From assembly GCA_036571765.1 (NCBI GenBank), contig BROE01000022.1, forward strand, positions 10,870,282 through 10,934,281: a DNA stretch of 64,000 nucleotides, given 5' to 3'. Both the position numbers and the translations under genes were made by a program. The notes beneath the pieces are model-generated. The model worked only from the letters and a program-made list of their open reading frames with translations. It was not told where the DNA came from and searched no databases. Position 1 is the first letter of the stretch; each line of letters opens with the position of its first letter. This stretch comes from Plecoglossus altivelis (lineage: Eukaryota > Chordata > Actinopteri > Osmeriformes > Plecoglossidae). Of the stretch, positions 1 through 12,377 are shown piece by piece.

Positions 1-602
1 GGACTTTTCTGCTTTGCTAACCTTGCAATGAAATAGGATGATTTGAGGCCAAAAAGGTTCTCTCGATGGAAGCATCCCGTTTCCATTGTGGTTCAAGAAG
101 ATTGATAACAGTAAAATAAAGAGAAGTCGATGTAACATGGTCGTGTGGGTGTGTGCATTTGACCTAGTCATGTGGATGTGTGCTGTACAGCAAGCAATGA
201 CAAAAGCCTCAGAGTGTAGATGATGATTCAAAGAAGCGATGGCAGGAAGAGGTTACAGGAAGTCTGGGCTTGTAAGGGAAGTGGAACAAAGGAAGGAGAC
301 CCAAATCTCAGAAGATTTGGGTCTCAGAGATGATCAGAGATGATCAGAGATGATTGAAGGTTGCAAGACAACAACATGTTGGAGGAGAGAACACACACTG
401 TTTGTTCTTGATTCGTAAACGTTGACCAATTATTGTTCTTTGCAGTTGCAACCATATTCATATGAAATGTAGCTCCCTGCTACAAAAAATATGATTTTAA
501 GAAGTCTGTTTGAAGTTTGTTGCTAAGATAGACGCATTTAATTCTAACCAAGAGGAATCTCAATCTAAAATGAATGTACTTCCCTCCCTTGCCCTTTCCC
601 AG
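1..602 (+). other. cbs intron (partial)
   Basis: Non-coding. It holds a perfect 13-bp stem with a 4-nt loop at 296-325 and three tandem copies of a ~10-bp AGAGATGATC unit at about 326-356. No exon recognised. Confidence 0.7.
296..325. repeat. Perfect 13-bp inverted repeat (stem-loop)
   Basis: GAGACCCAAATCT (296-308) and AGATTTGGGTCTC (313-325) are exact reverse complements around a CAGA loop. Confidence 0.92.
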
Positions 603-687
603 GTGATTGACAGCTGGTACAAGTCCAATGACGAGGACTCTTTTGCCATGTCGCGCATGCTGATAAGAGAGGAGGGGCTTCTGTGCG
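603..687 (+). CDS. cbs: cbs exon a (end of catalytic domain)
   Basis: Acceptor CCCAG at 598-602 and donor G|GTAGGT after 687. Encodes 28 residues beginning VIDSWYKSNDEDSF plus one base. An ATG-initiated reading from 510 is intron read-through, not a start. Confidence 0.92.
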
Positions 688-1779
688 GTAGGTCCTTGCA
701 GTCACGCACACCAGTTCAGCGTATTTTTCTAAAGTCGTGGCTGTCTGTATTCAGTCAATCTGATCGATTCGTCTCTCTCGTATGACCACCAGGGGGCAGC
801 TCAGGCACTGCTATGGCTGCAGCAGTGAGAGTGGCCAAGGAGCTGAAGGAGGGACAACGTTGTGTGGTCATCCTGCCGGACTCCATCCGCAACTACATGT
901 AAGGAGGAGAGGGAGTGGGAGGCTTGGAGGAGAGGAGGGCTGGGAGGAGAGGTGGGCTGGGAGGGAGTCTGGGAGGAGAAGGGGGCTTTGAGGAAGGGGC
1001 TGGGAGGAGAGGGGGTCTGGGAGGAGAGGAGGGCTGTGAGGAGAAGGGGGGCTTTGAGGAAGGGGCTTGGAAGAGAGTGGGCTTGGAAGAGAGAGGAATG
1101 GGTAGGAATGGGTATGAGGGTTTTGTGTTTGCCTCGGGCGTGGTTCTGATAAGATTCCTTTCCTTGTAGGTCGAAGTTCCTGAGTGACAAGTGGATGTGT
1201 GAGAAGGGCTTCCTTAGCCCAGAGGACCTGATGGTCTCCAAACCCTGGTGAGATACAGACCGCAGTTGGGAGCCTGTTGAACACCACATTCATAAATAAT
1301 CTGTCATGATTACCTCCTCTCCAAAAGTCTGACTGATCTGTACTGACACCCCCCCCCCATCTCTCTCTCTCTCCTCACCCTTACCCCGTTTCTCTCCCAC
1401 TAGGTGGTGGAACCTGACTCTACAGGGTCTGAACCTGTGCGCCCCTCTCACTGTCCTCCCCTCTGTCACCTGCCAGAAGACCATTAGGATCCTGAAGGAG
1501 AAGGCCTTTGACCAGGCCCCCGTGGTGGACGAGTCTGGGTGGGTTTCTGTCTGTCTCTGTATACTTGATCTGCCTGTCTGTCTGCCTCATGCCGCTACCT
1601 TTGTCAGTGAAGCTGAAGGCCTGTCTCTCCCTCTCTAGCATGATCCTGGGCATGGTGACTCTGGGTAACATGCTGTCCTCTGTCCTGGCTGGGAAGGTCA
1701 AGCCTTCTGACCCTGTCAGCAAGGTTCTCTACAAGCAGTTCAAGCAGGTGAGACTTAGAAACATGCACTTGTGCGCGCG

Positions 1780-1826
<47 letters not shown>

Positions 1827-2578
1827 GCGCCTTTCTGACCTCTGTTTCACTCCTAGGTGCGACTGACCGACAACCTGGGAAAGATGTCTCGTATTCTAGA
1901 GACAGACCATTTTGCCCTGGTGGTGCACGAGCAGATGCAGTGTAAGTCCTCTCGCCTGTTCTCTGTCACGTTCCCCACTCAGGAAGTAGAGAAACGCATG
2001 TTTTGTTCTGTTGGCCAGGTGACCCTGCCCTCTCCACCAATAGAAACACAAAGCTGCCAGGGTCAGTGGCTGTTGATAATGTAACCCCTGGCCTCCTCCC
2101 AGGTAACTCCTCCCAGCCAGGGTTGTTTTTCATCTTTGCTCCAGTGGTTTTCCTAAAGAGCAGACTGCAACCTTCTCTCTATCTAGGGTGTCGTATCAGC
2201 TTGGTGGCATATGCAGTCTATCTCAGACAGATAAGCTTTTGGCTGATGAACAAGTTGATCACACACACACACATGCTGCACACTCACATTTTTCCCATAG
2301 CTTTGAGAGCACCCAGCTGGAATTGATGTGCTATGACTATGGGATTTATCTGCACTCCTGCTGGGGTGTTTGTGCCTGGAAGTGTAATATCACACGGATA
2401 TGTCATAAGGAGTCATGCATAGTAGATTAAATGAATAGCTTTTCTAGCATCCACAAAACCCTGACCTAAAGCAGTCAGTTAGTCAGTCAAACCGTCAGTC
2501 AGTACGTCCCACCTCAATCGAGCTCCTTTTCCTCTCTTTCTAAAACAGTAAGTCTATTCTGGCAGATTTATGGCAATT

Positions 2579-2616
<38 letters not shown>

Positions 2617-3147
2617 AGAAGCCTTGGTTTCAAACGAAATACTTTTTCTGCTCTCCATCGCAGCATCCTGCCAAAGACTCTTCCTGAGAAGGTTTCCTAT
2701 TCTTATGTCACCTGAGTTTTTGCAGATCCTACCCAGGCTACCTGGTGACAGCTGCTAGAAGCATCAGCCATCATTTGGAGTAGAAGGTTTAGTTGTAGTA
2801 GTAATTGTAGTAGTAGTAGTAGGTTTATCAAACGGTGAAATGCTTCTTTGACGTCTCCGCTTGTATATCTGTCTCTTTCTAGCAGCCTCTCTGATGCTCT
2901 CCAGACGTCTCTGTCATCCTTTCTCCAACGGCAATATCAGCACGGTCGATGGCCTCTTATTTATATGATCTCTCTCTCTCCGCCTCCCCCTCTCTCTTCA
3001 GACATGGCCGACGGCTCCGTCAGCACCCGGCAGATGGTGTTTGGCGTGGTGACCGCCATCGACCTCCTCAACTACATCACCACGCGCGAGAGGCGGGAGC
3101 GCTCGCTGTCCGAGTGCTCGCTGTCCTCGCTCACGGATGAGATGTGA
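603..3147 (+). CDS. cbs: Cystathionine beta-synthase, C-terminal half (partial gene, 7 exons)
   Basis: Cytosolic PLP enzyme of the transsulfuration pathway that condenses serine and homocysteine to cystathionine. Exons 603-687, 793-898, 1170-1247, 1404-1538, 1639-1747, 1857-1941 and 3002-3147 join in frame into 247 residues ending at TGA 3145-3147. They cover the end of the catalytic core (SNDEDSFAMSRMLIREEGLL, CVVILPDSIRNYMSKFLSDK, KPWWWNL) and the regulatory Bateman module: first CBS motif around TCQKTIRILKEKAFDQAPVV and GMVTLGNMLSS, second around LGKMSRILETDHFALVVHEQ and QMVFGVVTAIDLLN. In the human enzyme this module binds S-adenosylmethionine and relieves autoinhibition. The 5' exons with heme- and PLP-binding residues lie before the window. 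The C-terminus is Ser-rich and roughly a dozen residues longer than I recall for human CBS. Which teleost paralogue this is cannot be decided here. Confidence 0.96.
793..898 (+). CDS. cbs: cbs exon b
   Basis: Acceptor ACCAG|GGGG, donor AT|GTAAGG. Encodes GGSSGTAMAAAVRVAKELKE and GQRCVVILPDSIRNY, which match the end of the catalytic domain of animal CBS. Confidence 0.93.
1170..1247 (+). CDS. cbs: cbs exon c
   Basis: Acceptor TTGTAG, donor TG|GTGAGA. Encodes MSKFLSDKWMCEKGFLSPED followed by LMVSKP. The split Trp codon completes the KPWWW motif in the next exon. Confidence 0.93.
1404..1538 (+). CDS. cbs: cbs exon d (linker and first CBS motif)
   Basis: Acceptor CACTAG, donor GG|GTGGGT. Encodes WWWNLTLQGLNLCAPLTVLP and KEKAFDQAPVVDES. 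The VVDES stretch corresponds to the human VVDEAG region around Asp444, a residue mutated in human homocystinuria. Confidence 0.93.
1639..1747 (+). CDS. cbs: cbs exon e
   Basis: Acceptor CTCTAG, donor CAG|GTGAGA. Encodes GMILGMVTLGNMLSSVLAGK and VLYKQFKQ, the end of the first CBS motif and start of the inter-motif linker. Confidence 0.93.
1781..1824 (+). repeat. (CA)n microsatellite in cbs intron
   Basis: About 20 CA units, ~30 bp before the cbs exon f acceptor. Confidence 0.92.
1857..1941 (+). CDS. cbs: cbs exon f (second CBS motif)
   Basis: Acceptor TCCTAG after a CA microsatellite, donor T|GTAAGT. Encodes VRLTDNLGKMSRILETDHFA then LVVHEQMQ. Confidence 0.93.
1942..3001 (+). other. cbs last intron
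   Basis: About 1.06 kb, larger than the other cbs introns here. It contains CA arrays near 2259-2275 and 2581-2614 and a short TAG-triplet tract near 2793-2822. No alternative exon recognised. Confidence 0.7.
3002..3147 (+). CDS. cbs: cbs terminal coding exon
   Basis: Acceptor CTTCAG at 2996-3001; stop TGA 3145-3147. Encodes YMADGSVSTRQMVFGVVTAI and DLLNYITTRERRERSLSECS, ending LSSLTDEM. The last ~14 residues are Ser/Leu-rich and have no counterpart in the human C-terminus that I recall (ending AAQERDQK). Confidence 0.92.
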
Positions 3148-4455
3148 CCATTTCCTGTCGGAGGCTCAGGGAGGAGGAAGCGTCCGCCTGCTCGCTGAGA
3201 CGCAAGCATCCATGAGAGGGATGGTGTCTGTGGCTGGTCTAACGGTTTCTTTTTGTTTGCCATCTGTTTTTGGGCAACATCCGTCTCTTGTTTATCTGGC
3301 TGTAGATAATGATTCGCTGTTGGTGCTTGCTGCCAGTGAAGTGCTTTAACTGCGTTTTTCAACAACTCTACTGTAGTTTTCTGCAAACATTAAAAAAAAT
3401 GGAGAAAATAACACAACGGAACAGTGCATCTCCAAAGACATTAAATGGTCTTTGGAGTGGACTGTTTGAATCAAATCTCTCTTTTACTTGAACTCATTGT
3501 GACCTAGATCAGAATCCACCCTTTTCTTTGAAAGTATGAAATCAACATGAACATCTAAGTATTTGATCACTTAAACAGATGCCATTAAGAGGTGGTCGAG
3601 ACTGATCCTTTTTCTAAGATCTATCTGTTTGCTTTAGTTAAGAGTCTGATGTCTGACGCACCAGTAGATTCGCTGCACTCCTAAGTGGTGGGTTAGTCTG
3701 TCGCAAAAGCCAAAATAATCGGGAATTCTTCCATCTTCATTCAGTATTCTATGGGAGATTATTTTGTGAGCAGCCAATCAGGTAGATTGTCCCTGTCACA
3801 AGGAGAGGGACACCAACCTATTCTCTGTTGGTGAGAGAGATTGAGAGGATTGGTCTAAAGAGAGTTCTGCTTTGTGGGTAGAGAGTGGGGGGTTGGCAGG
3901 GGAGGAACGTTTTTATTTATTTCATTTTCCATTTCCAAGCATACCTGGAAGAGCAGGGTTAGGTGCGTTTGGCTAGCAACCAAACTGCAGCCCACACAGT
4001 GGTAGTTGTGTCGGGCGATTTATTTTCTTGTATTGAAGCAAGACTTTTAAAAAGTAAGCGTTGGAGAGTAGGGGGGAGATATGACGAAGGAGGCCAGTCT
4101 AGCTGAAGGAGCAGGTCTTTTATAGAGGCTTGCTCTGACCAGGTGTTCGGTTTGACGTGTTCTAATTGTGACTTGTTTTTTGCTATTCTCTGTACTTTTA
4201 AGTGAATGTGATCATCATTACTGTGATGCTTGGCCGTGAGTCCTGAGCGCTGGTTTGATGCCATGCTAGTGGAGATGGGTGAGCATAGAAACAGAACGTT
4301 CATCAACCAAATAACCACTCTGTTCCCCTCCACGTATACACTTTGGGTCCAGGTCGACTGAATTTCTTAATCTTGATTTAAATGTTGATTCAGGTTCTGT
4401 TATGTAATTATAGTACTGCTGGCTTTCAATAAAGAGTAAGTCTTTTCCTGCTGTA
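3148..4455 (+). other. cbs: cbs 3' UTR (inferred)
   Basis: Follows the cbs stop codon. The first canonical AATAAA with GT-rich downstream sequence is at 4428-4433, which implies a ~1.3 kb 3' UTR. The end is inferred, not observed from transcripts. Confidence 0.6.
4428..4433 (+). terminator. cbs polyadenylation signal
   Basis: Canonical AATAAA about 1.28 kb after the cbs stop, followed by a T/GT-rich stretch near 4478-4495. Confidence 0.6.
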
Positions 4456-4456
4456 T

Positions 4457-7400
4457 GCGATTTTATTGCGAGTCAAGTGTTGGTCTCTTTTTTGTCCACA
4501 TGGTGGCAGCACTCACGCACATGTAGATTACTTCTTCATCCGATTATTGTTTTTTTAAATTCTCTATTAACACAACGGGAAGGGAGTTTTTGAAAAGTTT
4601 GGTCTATACTGGGTTGGGTCAACACAAAAGCACACTCTCACAGACTGAATGGGCGTTTGCCTAGTTAGTCCACAAAGAGATAAAAGGTTTGAAGTGATTC
4701 AGTGCTTAAGCCACTTTGACCCCTGGATCATAATATCCAGTCATTGTAGATGTTCATCCCCTCGTCCCACGCATCCATTCTGATCTGTTCTGTTCCTGGT
4801 TCTGCTAAGCTGCTCTTGTTTAAAGGTGGGGAGTGTGAATCACAGTTACTTTGTCAACATCTCTGCAGACTGTACATGTGGCTAACCTCAAGACATAACA
4901 CCCACACAGCACTCAGTGATGATTCCATCCACGGCAGTGATTACAATGTATCTTGTTTTAAGTTCATATTGTTTTGACTTCGTCCAAGCTGAGTTGGAGG
5001 ATAAATCGTTGACTAAACACCTCGACGAACGATTAAGACTGCAGCACGCACAGTTATGTGAAAAAAGAACATTTTAGCACTTCATGCGTACACAGAGCAC
5101 ATTTGCTGAATGCTGATGGACATTTTCCAATGTTCCTATAGTTGTTTAGACTCATGGGGATTGGCTTCATTAAGAGGTGACAATGGATTTACAGTTAATT
5201 GGGTTTAAGTGTGTCAAGTTCCGCACTGCAAGCCACGGTCTTCTGAAGACATGGAATGTGCGGATCATTTAGTCTCTTCCTCTCTGACGTCATGGTCTTC
5301 CACTTCTTCCCCTCATTCTTCCTGTTCTTCCTTCATTTCGCACGCAACGGGAACACCCTGGAAGCCGCGACCCATTGGCACCAGTCTAGCACCCCTGAAA
5401 GCACACTGCCTCTCAATTACGAGAGACTCACAAGCGCACTACGTCTTACAGGTGTAACCCCAATACACGTCTCCCCTGTTCATTAACCATTTAGGAGGGA
5501 TAGACAAAGAGCAAACTTGAACAAGACAGAGAAACCAAACGATATAAAAAGCGAGAGACGTGGTGGGCATGGGGGTGGGGTGGGGGGGAGTGCGAGGGCG
5601 TCGATAGAGAGACGTCGATAGAGAGAGCAACGAAAGGCAGGGAGAGTACGAGAGCAAGCGAGTAAAAGCTGGAGCGAAAGAGTGGAACACAAGCACAGGC
5701 AGAGTGTAAGTGCCTGGTTCCTGTGAGGCTCTGTGGTCATCATGGAACCCTCTCAGGTTTCCAGCCAGCGCCTGGCCGTAAGGGGGGACACTTGTCACCT
5801 TGCCGACTCTCGCCTGTGGTTACATCAGTCAGTGACACATCACAGCGGCTCAGGCCATCTGTCTCCGAGTGTCAGTATATACATGTCCATCAAACCCTCT
5901 CTCTCTTTCCATCCATCCATCTATTCATCCAACCTCCCCTTCAGGCATCTAATTGTCCACACATCCATCCATGACTGAAGTTGATTTCACTTCTATGAAT
6001 TCACAAAACTGCAGAAGGTGTCTTTAGGACAATGGCCGCATTCATTGGATTGCTTTTACATTCATTGGTCCAATCATTTCCTAATTTTCCTTCATTGATC
6101 AGTCCACCCACCCACACATCCACTGACCCAGTGTCACCCCCCGCCACACTTTCCTGCTTCTGACGTCTTTCTCTGAGCTCATGCCTGTTTGTGTACGTGT
6201 CTATATTGGCTGTGGTCAGCTTTTACGTTACATTATGTGCTGCATTGTGCAAGCTCAAGGTCAGGTCGTTACAATGGCTTTGTCCCTTCTCTTCCTGCCT
6301 CCAGCTCTGTGGCATCCACTGTGTCCCTCTAAATGTAAAACACACATACATACACAAACACGCATATACACACACAGAACACTCTAGAAAGGGTCCAGGA
6401 ACATTGAAGTGTTTCATCTCCCGTGGTTTGAGAGCAGAATGGAGCTACTGTGCGTGTGCAGGAAGAGAGCACGTCTGGGTTTAAATGTTCTACGTTTGCG
6501 TCATTCCCCTTCCATACAGATTAATCATAGACCTGACATCTCATGCAAACCAAAGACCACCTCCTACTCTCTCCCTGCCCCTCCCTCCCTGCCCCTCCCT
6601 CCTCCTTTGCCCTCCCCCCACGCCCCCCCCCCCCCCCCCCCCCCCCCCCACACACACACACGCACAATGTTTTTCTTGAACTTGCACTTTTAGAAACGCT
6701 TCAGGAAGATTAGGAAAGCACTGAAAACGACTGGAGGAGCAAAAGAGACAGGAAATTAAAAAGAGGAAAAAAGCGGGGTGAGAGCGAAAGCGAGCACGAG
6801 CGAGAGATGAGCAGCTGTTCTATCATTTGCATGCGCATTTACGTCACACACAGGCCCTCTGGGACGAGGGGAACAGTTTGGAACTAACCTCTGAACTTGA
6901 CAGTTGGAGAGACGTGGGGACTGTTTGTCTGACAGACCTGTGCACCTCTCCCCTTGTCTTTCATCTGCCTGTCCATTTATTTCTCTCTCTACCTGTGTAC
7001 ATGGCTGTGACTGTGTTCCTGTCTCTTTTTTCTCCGTCTTTCTCTCTCTCTTTGTCTCTCTCTCTGTCTTTCTCTCTCTCTGTGACCCTCTCTCTGTCTT
7101 GCTCTCTCTCTCTGTCTCTTTCGCTGTCTCTCTCTCTCTCACTCTCTGTCTCTCAGTCTTACTCTTGTCACGCTGTCCCCTACGGGGGTCGACATGCTCG
7201 CCTCCCACATCTGTTTCTCTGCCTGGAATTCAAAGTCTGGCTGCTTCATCCTGTTTACTCAAGCTGTTAGCCTGTAGCGTTGCCCCCATTATTTGTGAAA
7301 CTTGAACAAAGTGCGTTTGGGTCTGTCTGTGTACATGTGCGTATGTGTGTGGTGTGTGTCACTGATTGCATTAGGAATCCTGGCCGATTGTTCTTAGGCA

Positions 7401-8343
7401 AGAAGGTACACACTAGCCTCCCCGTGACCCCTGATACGTTTGACCCTTACAGCATAACCCGGACTATGACTAAACAAGGTCAGTGGACTCAAGTTTGAAA
7501 ATGAGGAGTACAATCTTTCATCAGGTGTGCAGGCAAGGGAATAATGTTTACATGGAAATAATGCTTCTCTGGTATCTGTGCAGACTGCCTGTCAAAGTAG
7601 GCTATGCTCATAAAAACTGGCAAACAGACCCACAGGAATAAACACACCCACACACAACTACACACACAGACATGCGTCTGTGGAGGCTTGACGGGGATGT
7701 GCAGTGAAAGGCAGAGGTGGTGGATTAGAGAGTTTAGCTGCCGTGAGTCAGCCTCTGTCTACAGTGGCTGCTCTCAGGGACAAGCCCTGCTCTGGGTTTG
7801 TGTGTGCGCTTGTGTACGTGCGTGTGTGCATGTTTGGTGTTATGAAACCTCAAGTTTGTGGCATCTGTTCTCTCTCCAGTACTGACTGGCCGAGTCTTCA
7901 AATCTCTTTCCCTGGGCTTTAAACTCCACAGGTTTCCAACACACAGTAATGGTTACAGTAAACAGCAAAGTGCAGGAGTAAACCTAGACATATTGGAATT
8001 GTTAAGTGGTAATTATTGGCTGTTGGTTGTCTGTTGGCTGGCTACTCTCCGGATATAGATATGGTTCAGCTAGTGTACAGACAACTGAGTCAGTGTGTGC
8101 TGTGTCTAATGTTACAGAGGTGTGTCTATCGCCAAGGTTACAACGGTTTCATCAGAGCCATCGTTGACCCCCTCTGCCCCTGTGGTTAGGCTGTTGGTAA
8201 CTTTGTAGCTGTTTGGTTGTGTGTTATGTAACTCTCTCTCTTTTATTCTCTTCCTAGGTTATCAGGGGATCAGATGTCTATCAGTCACCAGATTATCAGG
8301 TTTCCACACAACCCTGTGTGTGCGTGTGCGCGCGTGAGTGTGC

Positions 8344-8382
<39 letters not shown>

Positions 8383-9000
8383 TGAGTGGTTGGACCTAAA
8401 ACCTACTTCCTTCTCCTCCCCTTCCCCCATTTCTATCGCCTGTTCTGGGCAAACTTCGCAGTAGGCAATGCCCATTGGAAGCATGGTAAGTCTTGGGATG
8501 TGTGTTTTGGTTTTGGATGAGTGTGAGGAAAAGGAAAGAGACCGTGTGTGTGGGTGTGTGGCGACAGTAAGTGCATAGGGTTGTTCAGCCGAGTGTTCTG
8601 CCATTCTGGGAGCTCCCAACCTGTCCGCAAAAATCCAACTGCCTCGTCACGTCACCAGCCAGTCCTCTAATGGAGTGCTGGGTGAGGACGTGCATGTAGT
8701 GTACATGATGATGCCACACCCACTTTGAGCTAAGATGGGAAATGGGTGAAACCAAAACTATTTGGATGCGATAGTGGATGATGGCACCACTTTCAGCAGC
8801 CCCCACTGGCGTCCTGGGTGTGTCCACAGGGCCAAGGCCAGAGACGAAACCCCCTACGAGCCTTCCTGCTTTGCCCACCGATCAATCAGCTGCTCCGGTG
8901 CCAAAGGGAATGAAAAGGGAAAAAAAGCATGAAAATGGCCTTGAGGAGCTTAAACGTTTACTACCTTCAATCTAACTGGTGGGAGTTACCTAGGTATGCT
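4457..9000. other. Intergenic DNA between cbs and sik1, left part
   Basis: No coding exon recognised. Low-complexity tracts dominate: a 27-nt C run at 6623-6649, a CTCT/TGTC tract around 7035-7160, and TG/AG repeats at 8318-8385. Open frames here are repeat translations or short random frames. Confidence 0.65.
6623..6649 (+). repeat. 27-nt poly-C run followed by CA repeat
   Basis: Uninterrupted C run next to (CA)n. Homopolymers of this length are prone to length error in assemblies, so the exact length is uncertain. Confidence 0.9.
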
Positions 9001-10629
9001 GAGTCGAGTTCAGTCTTCACAATCTAACTTTCAGCTCCTGTGCTGACTTGTGAAACTAAGCTTCCCAAGAACGTATAATCAAAAGTAGGAAGAACTCTAA
9101 CCCACTTGTGTTGCTCTCCATTATCTCCCTTCACCCCACTTCTATCCCTTCCTCTCTCTTTGTAAAGCTAATATTCACTGAGCAAATAGAGGGGAGATAA
9201 TGTACTTGACATCATGCGTCATAGCTATTCTCACATCTCTCCTACAGAGATAAATCATCACCAGTGTCTCTCCCCACTTCTCTCTCTCCCTCTCTCACGC
9301 ATGCACAATGGCAAGAATAGGAAGCAACGCCTGTTCGGCGTGCGTGTGTATTGACGATGATGGGGCGATTAGTCAGCACCCTAAGATTTTTCTCTCTCAT
9401 CCATCGTCAGATAGGGCGTCAACTATGTACAAATCTTAATGGCTAGAAATACAAGTCCTACAAGTTCAAAAATACGTTTGTGTAAGCTTGACTAGTGTAA
9501 TTTTCTAATTACAATCTAATTTCTAATCATAAGGAGACTTAACGTTTGCAACAAGAACAGTTGAGTGGCAAGCTATCTGAAAAACAGCGAGAGTGACGAC
9601 CCTAGAGTATTTCTAAATTATAAGACTTTCAATTTTAAGTGTTTAAGCGGCCGCAGACAAGTGCACCCAAATTTATCTGAGGCCGCGTAAGGGCTCGTCA
9701 GAAAGACGGTCGCTGTCACACAAAAGGCTGGTTCAATAAATACGACCGATTTACGTTGATCCGGATAAGGTTTGTCTTTCACCTTATACATTAATAAGGC
9801 CAACCGGGTCACTATTCTCTGACAAACCTACTCCTACATTCAGGAGACTTCGATGATGAAAATGGCTTTATATGGCTTTGGTCCCCAGTAGCTTATTAAG
9901 TGTGACGGAAGTGTCATAGCAGCTAACTAGTCGTCGATGTAACCAACTGGGCCCGGTGACAATGACGCAGACCGGTTGCTCTGCTCGCTGCTCACACCAT
10001 CCAAGTTTCCATTCAGCAACGTGCGCTCTGCGTACGCGCACCACGTCCCGTTGCTAATAAGTGAATGTTAAAAAGCGTGTTACTCCGAAGGCATAACGGA
10101 GATTACTGATAACATCAACTTGAAATATAGAGTTACACGGTGGAATTAGTTACAGTTCAGTTTTTTTTAACATTATTTAATAAATCAATCAAAATCACCG
10201 AAGCACCATTTTGCATTAGGAGTGCATGAGACCATATGAATTGAGATATTGTGCATGTATAGATATCAGCTTGTACACAACAGTTTTACCTCCAAAGGTT
10301 CTGGTAGGTAAGGTAAGGCTTGATTTTGAGGTTGTGGCTTTGCAGCTGAGAATCTCAGTACTAAACTGTACCAAGTGGGGCGACACAACGTGATTGGAGG
10401 CATACACACACTCTGGTCAAACATAACAATACAGACAAACAATGACCTAAATCTTTTGTTATGTTTATGAAGCGATTTTGGATTTGTGTAATATTGCTAT
10501 CATGTTAGCAATGATCTGTTTGAAAACATTTAGTTCTGAAGTTATTTTTTATAGCCTAACCTCAAATGATGAACAGTGAGACAGGCCGAAAATAGTGAGA
10601 GATTGAAAGAATGAAAAACAATCAGGGAT

Positions 10630-10643
10630 AGAAGAGAGAGAGA

Positions 10644-10703
<60 letters not shown>

Positions 10704-10706
10704 GAG
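10630..10706 (+). repeat. (GA)n/(GACA)n microsatellite
   Basis: Mainly GA dinucleotides, with a few GACA units near 10685-10700. Confidence 0.9.
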
Positions 10707-11060
10707 AGAGCTAATTCAGCATGGACCTACTGCGGCTTAGTGAACTTCGGTGTATGAGACCTGTAATGGAATGCTCACGCAGATGCCAGAACCCCCTGTA
10801 CAATATTAACAGAGCCCAATGTGCGTCATAGCACTCACAGATGAGTGTGTGTGTGTGAGTTAGTGAGAAGAGGAGGACACTCTTTTGCTTTCTTTCTTTC
10901 TGTCTCGCTTGCCTCTCACGCTGTCACTCTGTCTCTCTCTCTCTCTTTCTCTCTCTCTGGATTAATCATTGGACTGCAATGCATCCAAACCCCTGGTATT
11001 CACACAAACTTTGACCTGATCAAGAGGAACAACTCATTATTGCTTTTCTGCATGTTTCTC

Positions 11061-11081
11061 TCTCACACTCACACTCACACA

Positions 11082-11120
<39 letters not shown>
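11061..11120 (+). repeat. (CA)n microsatellite
   Basis: Imperfect CA/CACT repeat in intergenic DNA. Confidence 0.9.
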
Positions 11121-11121
<1 letters not shown>

Positions 11122-12028
11122 ATCATAAATCCACATTGATCACAACGTGGGGATGTATAAAATCTTTCTGTTTGATTTCTTTGCATTTTATGGGGAAACG
11201 CTGGCCACTCTCACCTACCTTCCCTATCTGCCTTCTCTGTGAGAACAGAGTTACCTATTCAGAGAACTCTGAATCTTTCATGATAGGTTGTGTCTGAAAC
11301 CTAGTTTGAAAACATGTTTTTTTGGGGAGGTTAAGAGGACAGGTCCATTTGAATGCTATTCACACTGAAATGCACAGACTCAAAGCCCTATATCCCCAAG
11401 GCTTTTGCAGCAGGGTTCATCTGACCGTCTGCCAAGGATTCTGGGGACTTTCCAGATATTGCTCTCTCGTTACATTCTGCCTCCTGCTTTTCTCCTTGCT
11501 TTGTCTAACTCTCGACCGTGTCTCTCTTTTTAAATGACTTCTGACGGTTCGCCTTCTCCCCCCTGCTCTTTAGTCATTTGTTGGACTTTTATGCGTTTAT
11601 TTGATTTGAACAGGGCTGTGTCTATGCGCTCTCATCCTATCTGCACTGGTTGACCTGGACAGAATGATCTCAGCTCAGCTTACAGGCATGGGACACACTG
11701 TGTTCCAACAAAAACTACAAACAGATTTCACATCTGATTCTCTTAGACACAGAGAGTATATCACGCAAGTGATATGCAAATGCAAATAGACAGACACACA
11801 TACATATACCATAGAGACTTTCAGCCTCGCTAATGCACACAAATACACCCCCACAGCCATCAACAAATTGGATCATCAGGCGTGTTGTTGGGATTGTTTG
11901 ATAAGGAGAAATCATAGCATAGCTCTGTGTACAGCTGGCTAGAGCCTGATTAATGTGTTTGTGACAGCAGGACAACTGAATAGTATACCTCTGTCTTTCA
12001 GTCTATCTTTCCATAATTCCCTTACCTT

Positions 12029-12112
12029 TCTCTCTCTCTCTCGCTCTCTCTCTCTCGCTCTCTCGCTCTCTCTCCCTTTCGCTCTCTCGCTCTCTCGCTC
12101 TCTCTCCCTTTC
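12029..12112 (+). repeat. (CT)n/(CTCG)n pyrimidine repeat
   Basis: Imperfect CTCTCG-type pyrimidine repeat immediately left of the element-like segment at 12113. Confidence 0.9.
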
Positions 12113-12265
12113 TATTGGAACTCAGGCTCGACCCAAATGCGGACAAGAATGCAGAATCGAGTTAGCGAGTCTTAGATTTATTTAAGGAACAAAAGGGAAA
12201 GCAGGCTTGACGTCAGGGCGGGCAGAAGGTTCTCAGAAGGTAGGACTGCTATGGCAAGATGAGCT
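12113..12265. mobile_element. Degraded mobile-element-like segment
   Basis: A stretch including GGCTCGACCCAAATGCGGAC and GGCAGAAGGTTC resembles interspersed repeats I recall as common in teleost genomes. No terminal repeats or target duplication could be defined, so class and boundaries are uncertain. Confidence 0.35.
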
Positions 12266-12326
12266 GGCCATACACAAACACAGTACAGGGTTAAATATGC
12301 TGTGGATGATGAGGAAGATGCGAGAC

Positions 12327-12377
<51 letters not shown>

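Noticed and set aside
801..1293. Long minus-strand open frames (141-162 aa) opposite a cbs intron
   Set aside because: Translation of a GGAGGAGAGG-type purine-rich repeat in the intron, giving Pro/Ser/Leu-rich low-complexity peptide.
5285..5292. Isolated full CRE palindromes TGACGTCA at 5285, 12208 and 33225
   Set aside because: An 8-mer is expected about once per 65 kb by chance. These stand alone without TATA or gene context, unlike the cluster upstream of sik1, so I do not call them regulatory.
6756..7305. Overlapping 133-150 aa open frames on both strands
   Set aside because: CTCT/TCTG microsatellite translations (Ser/Leu or Arg/Glu repeats), with no family resemblance.
8778..8975. 65-aa open frame ending KHENGLEELKRLLPSI
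   Set aside because: No splice context or recognisable domain, no neighbouring exons. Composition alone is not enough to call a gene.
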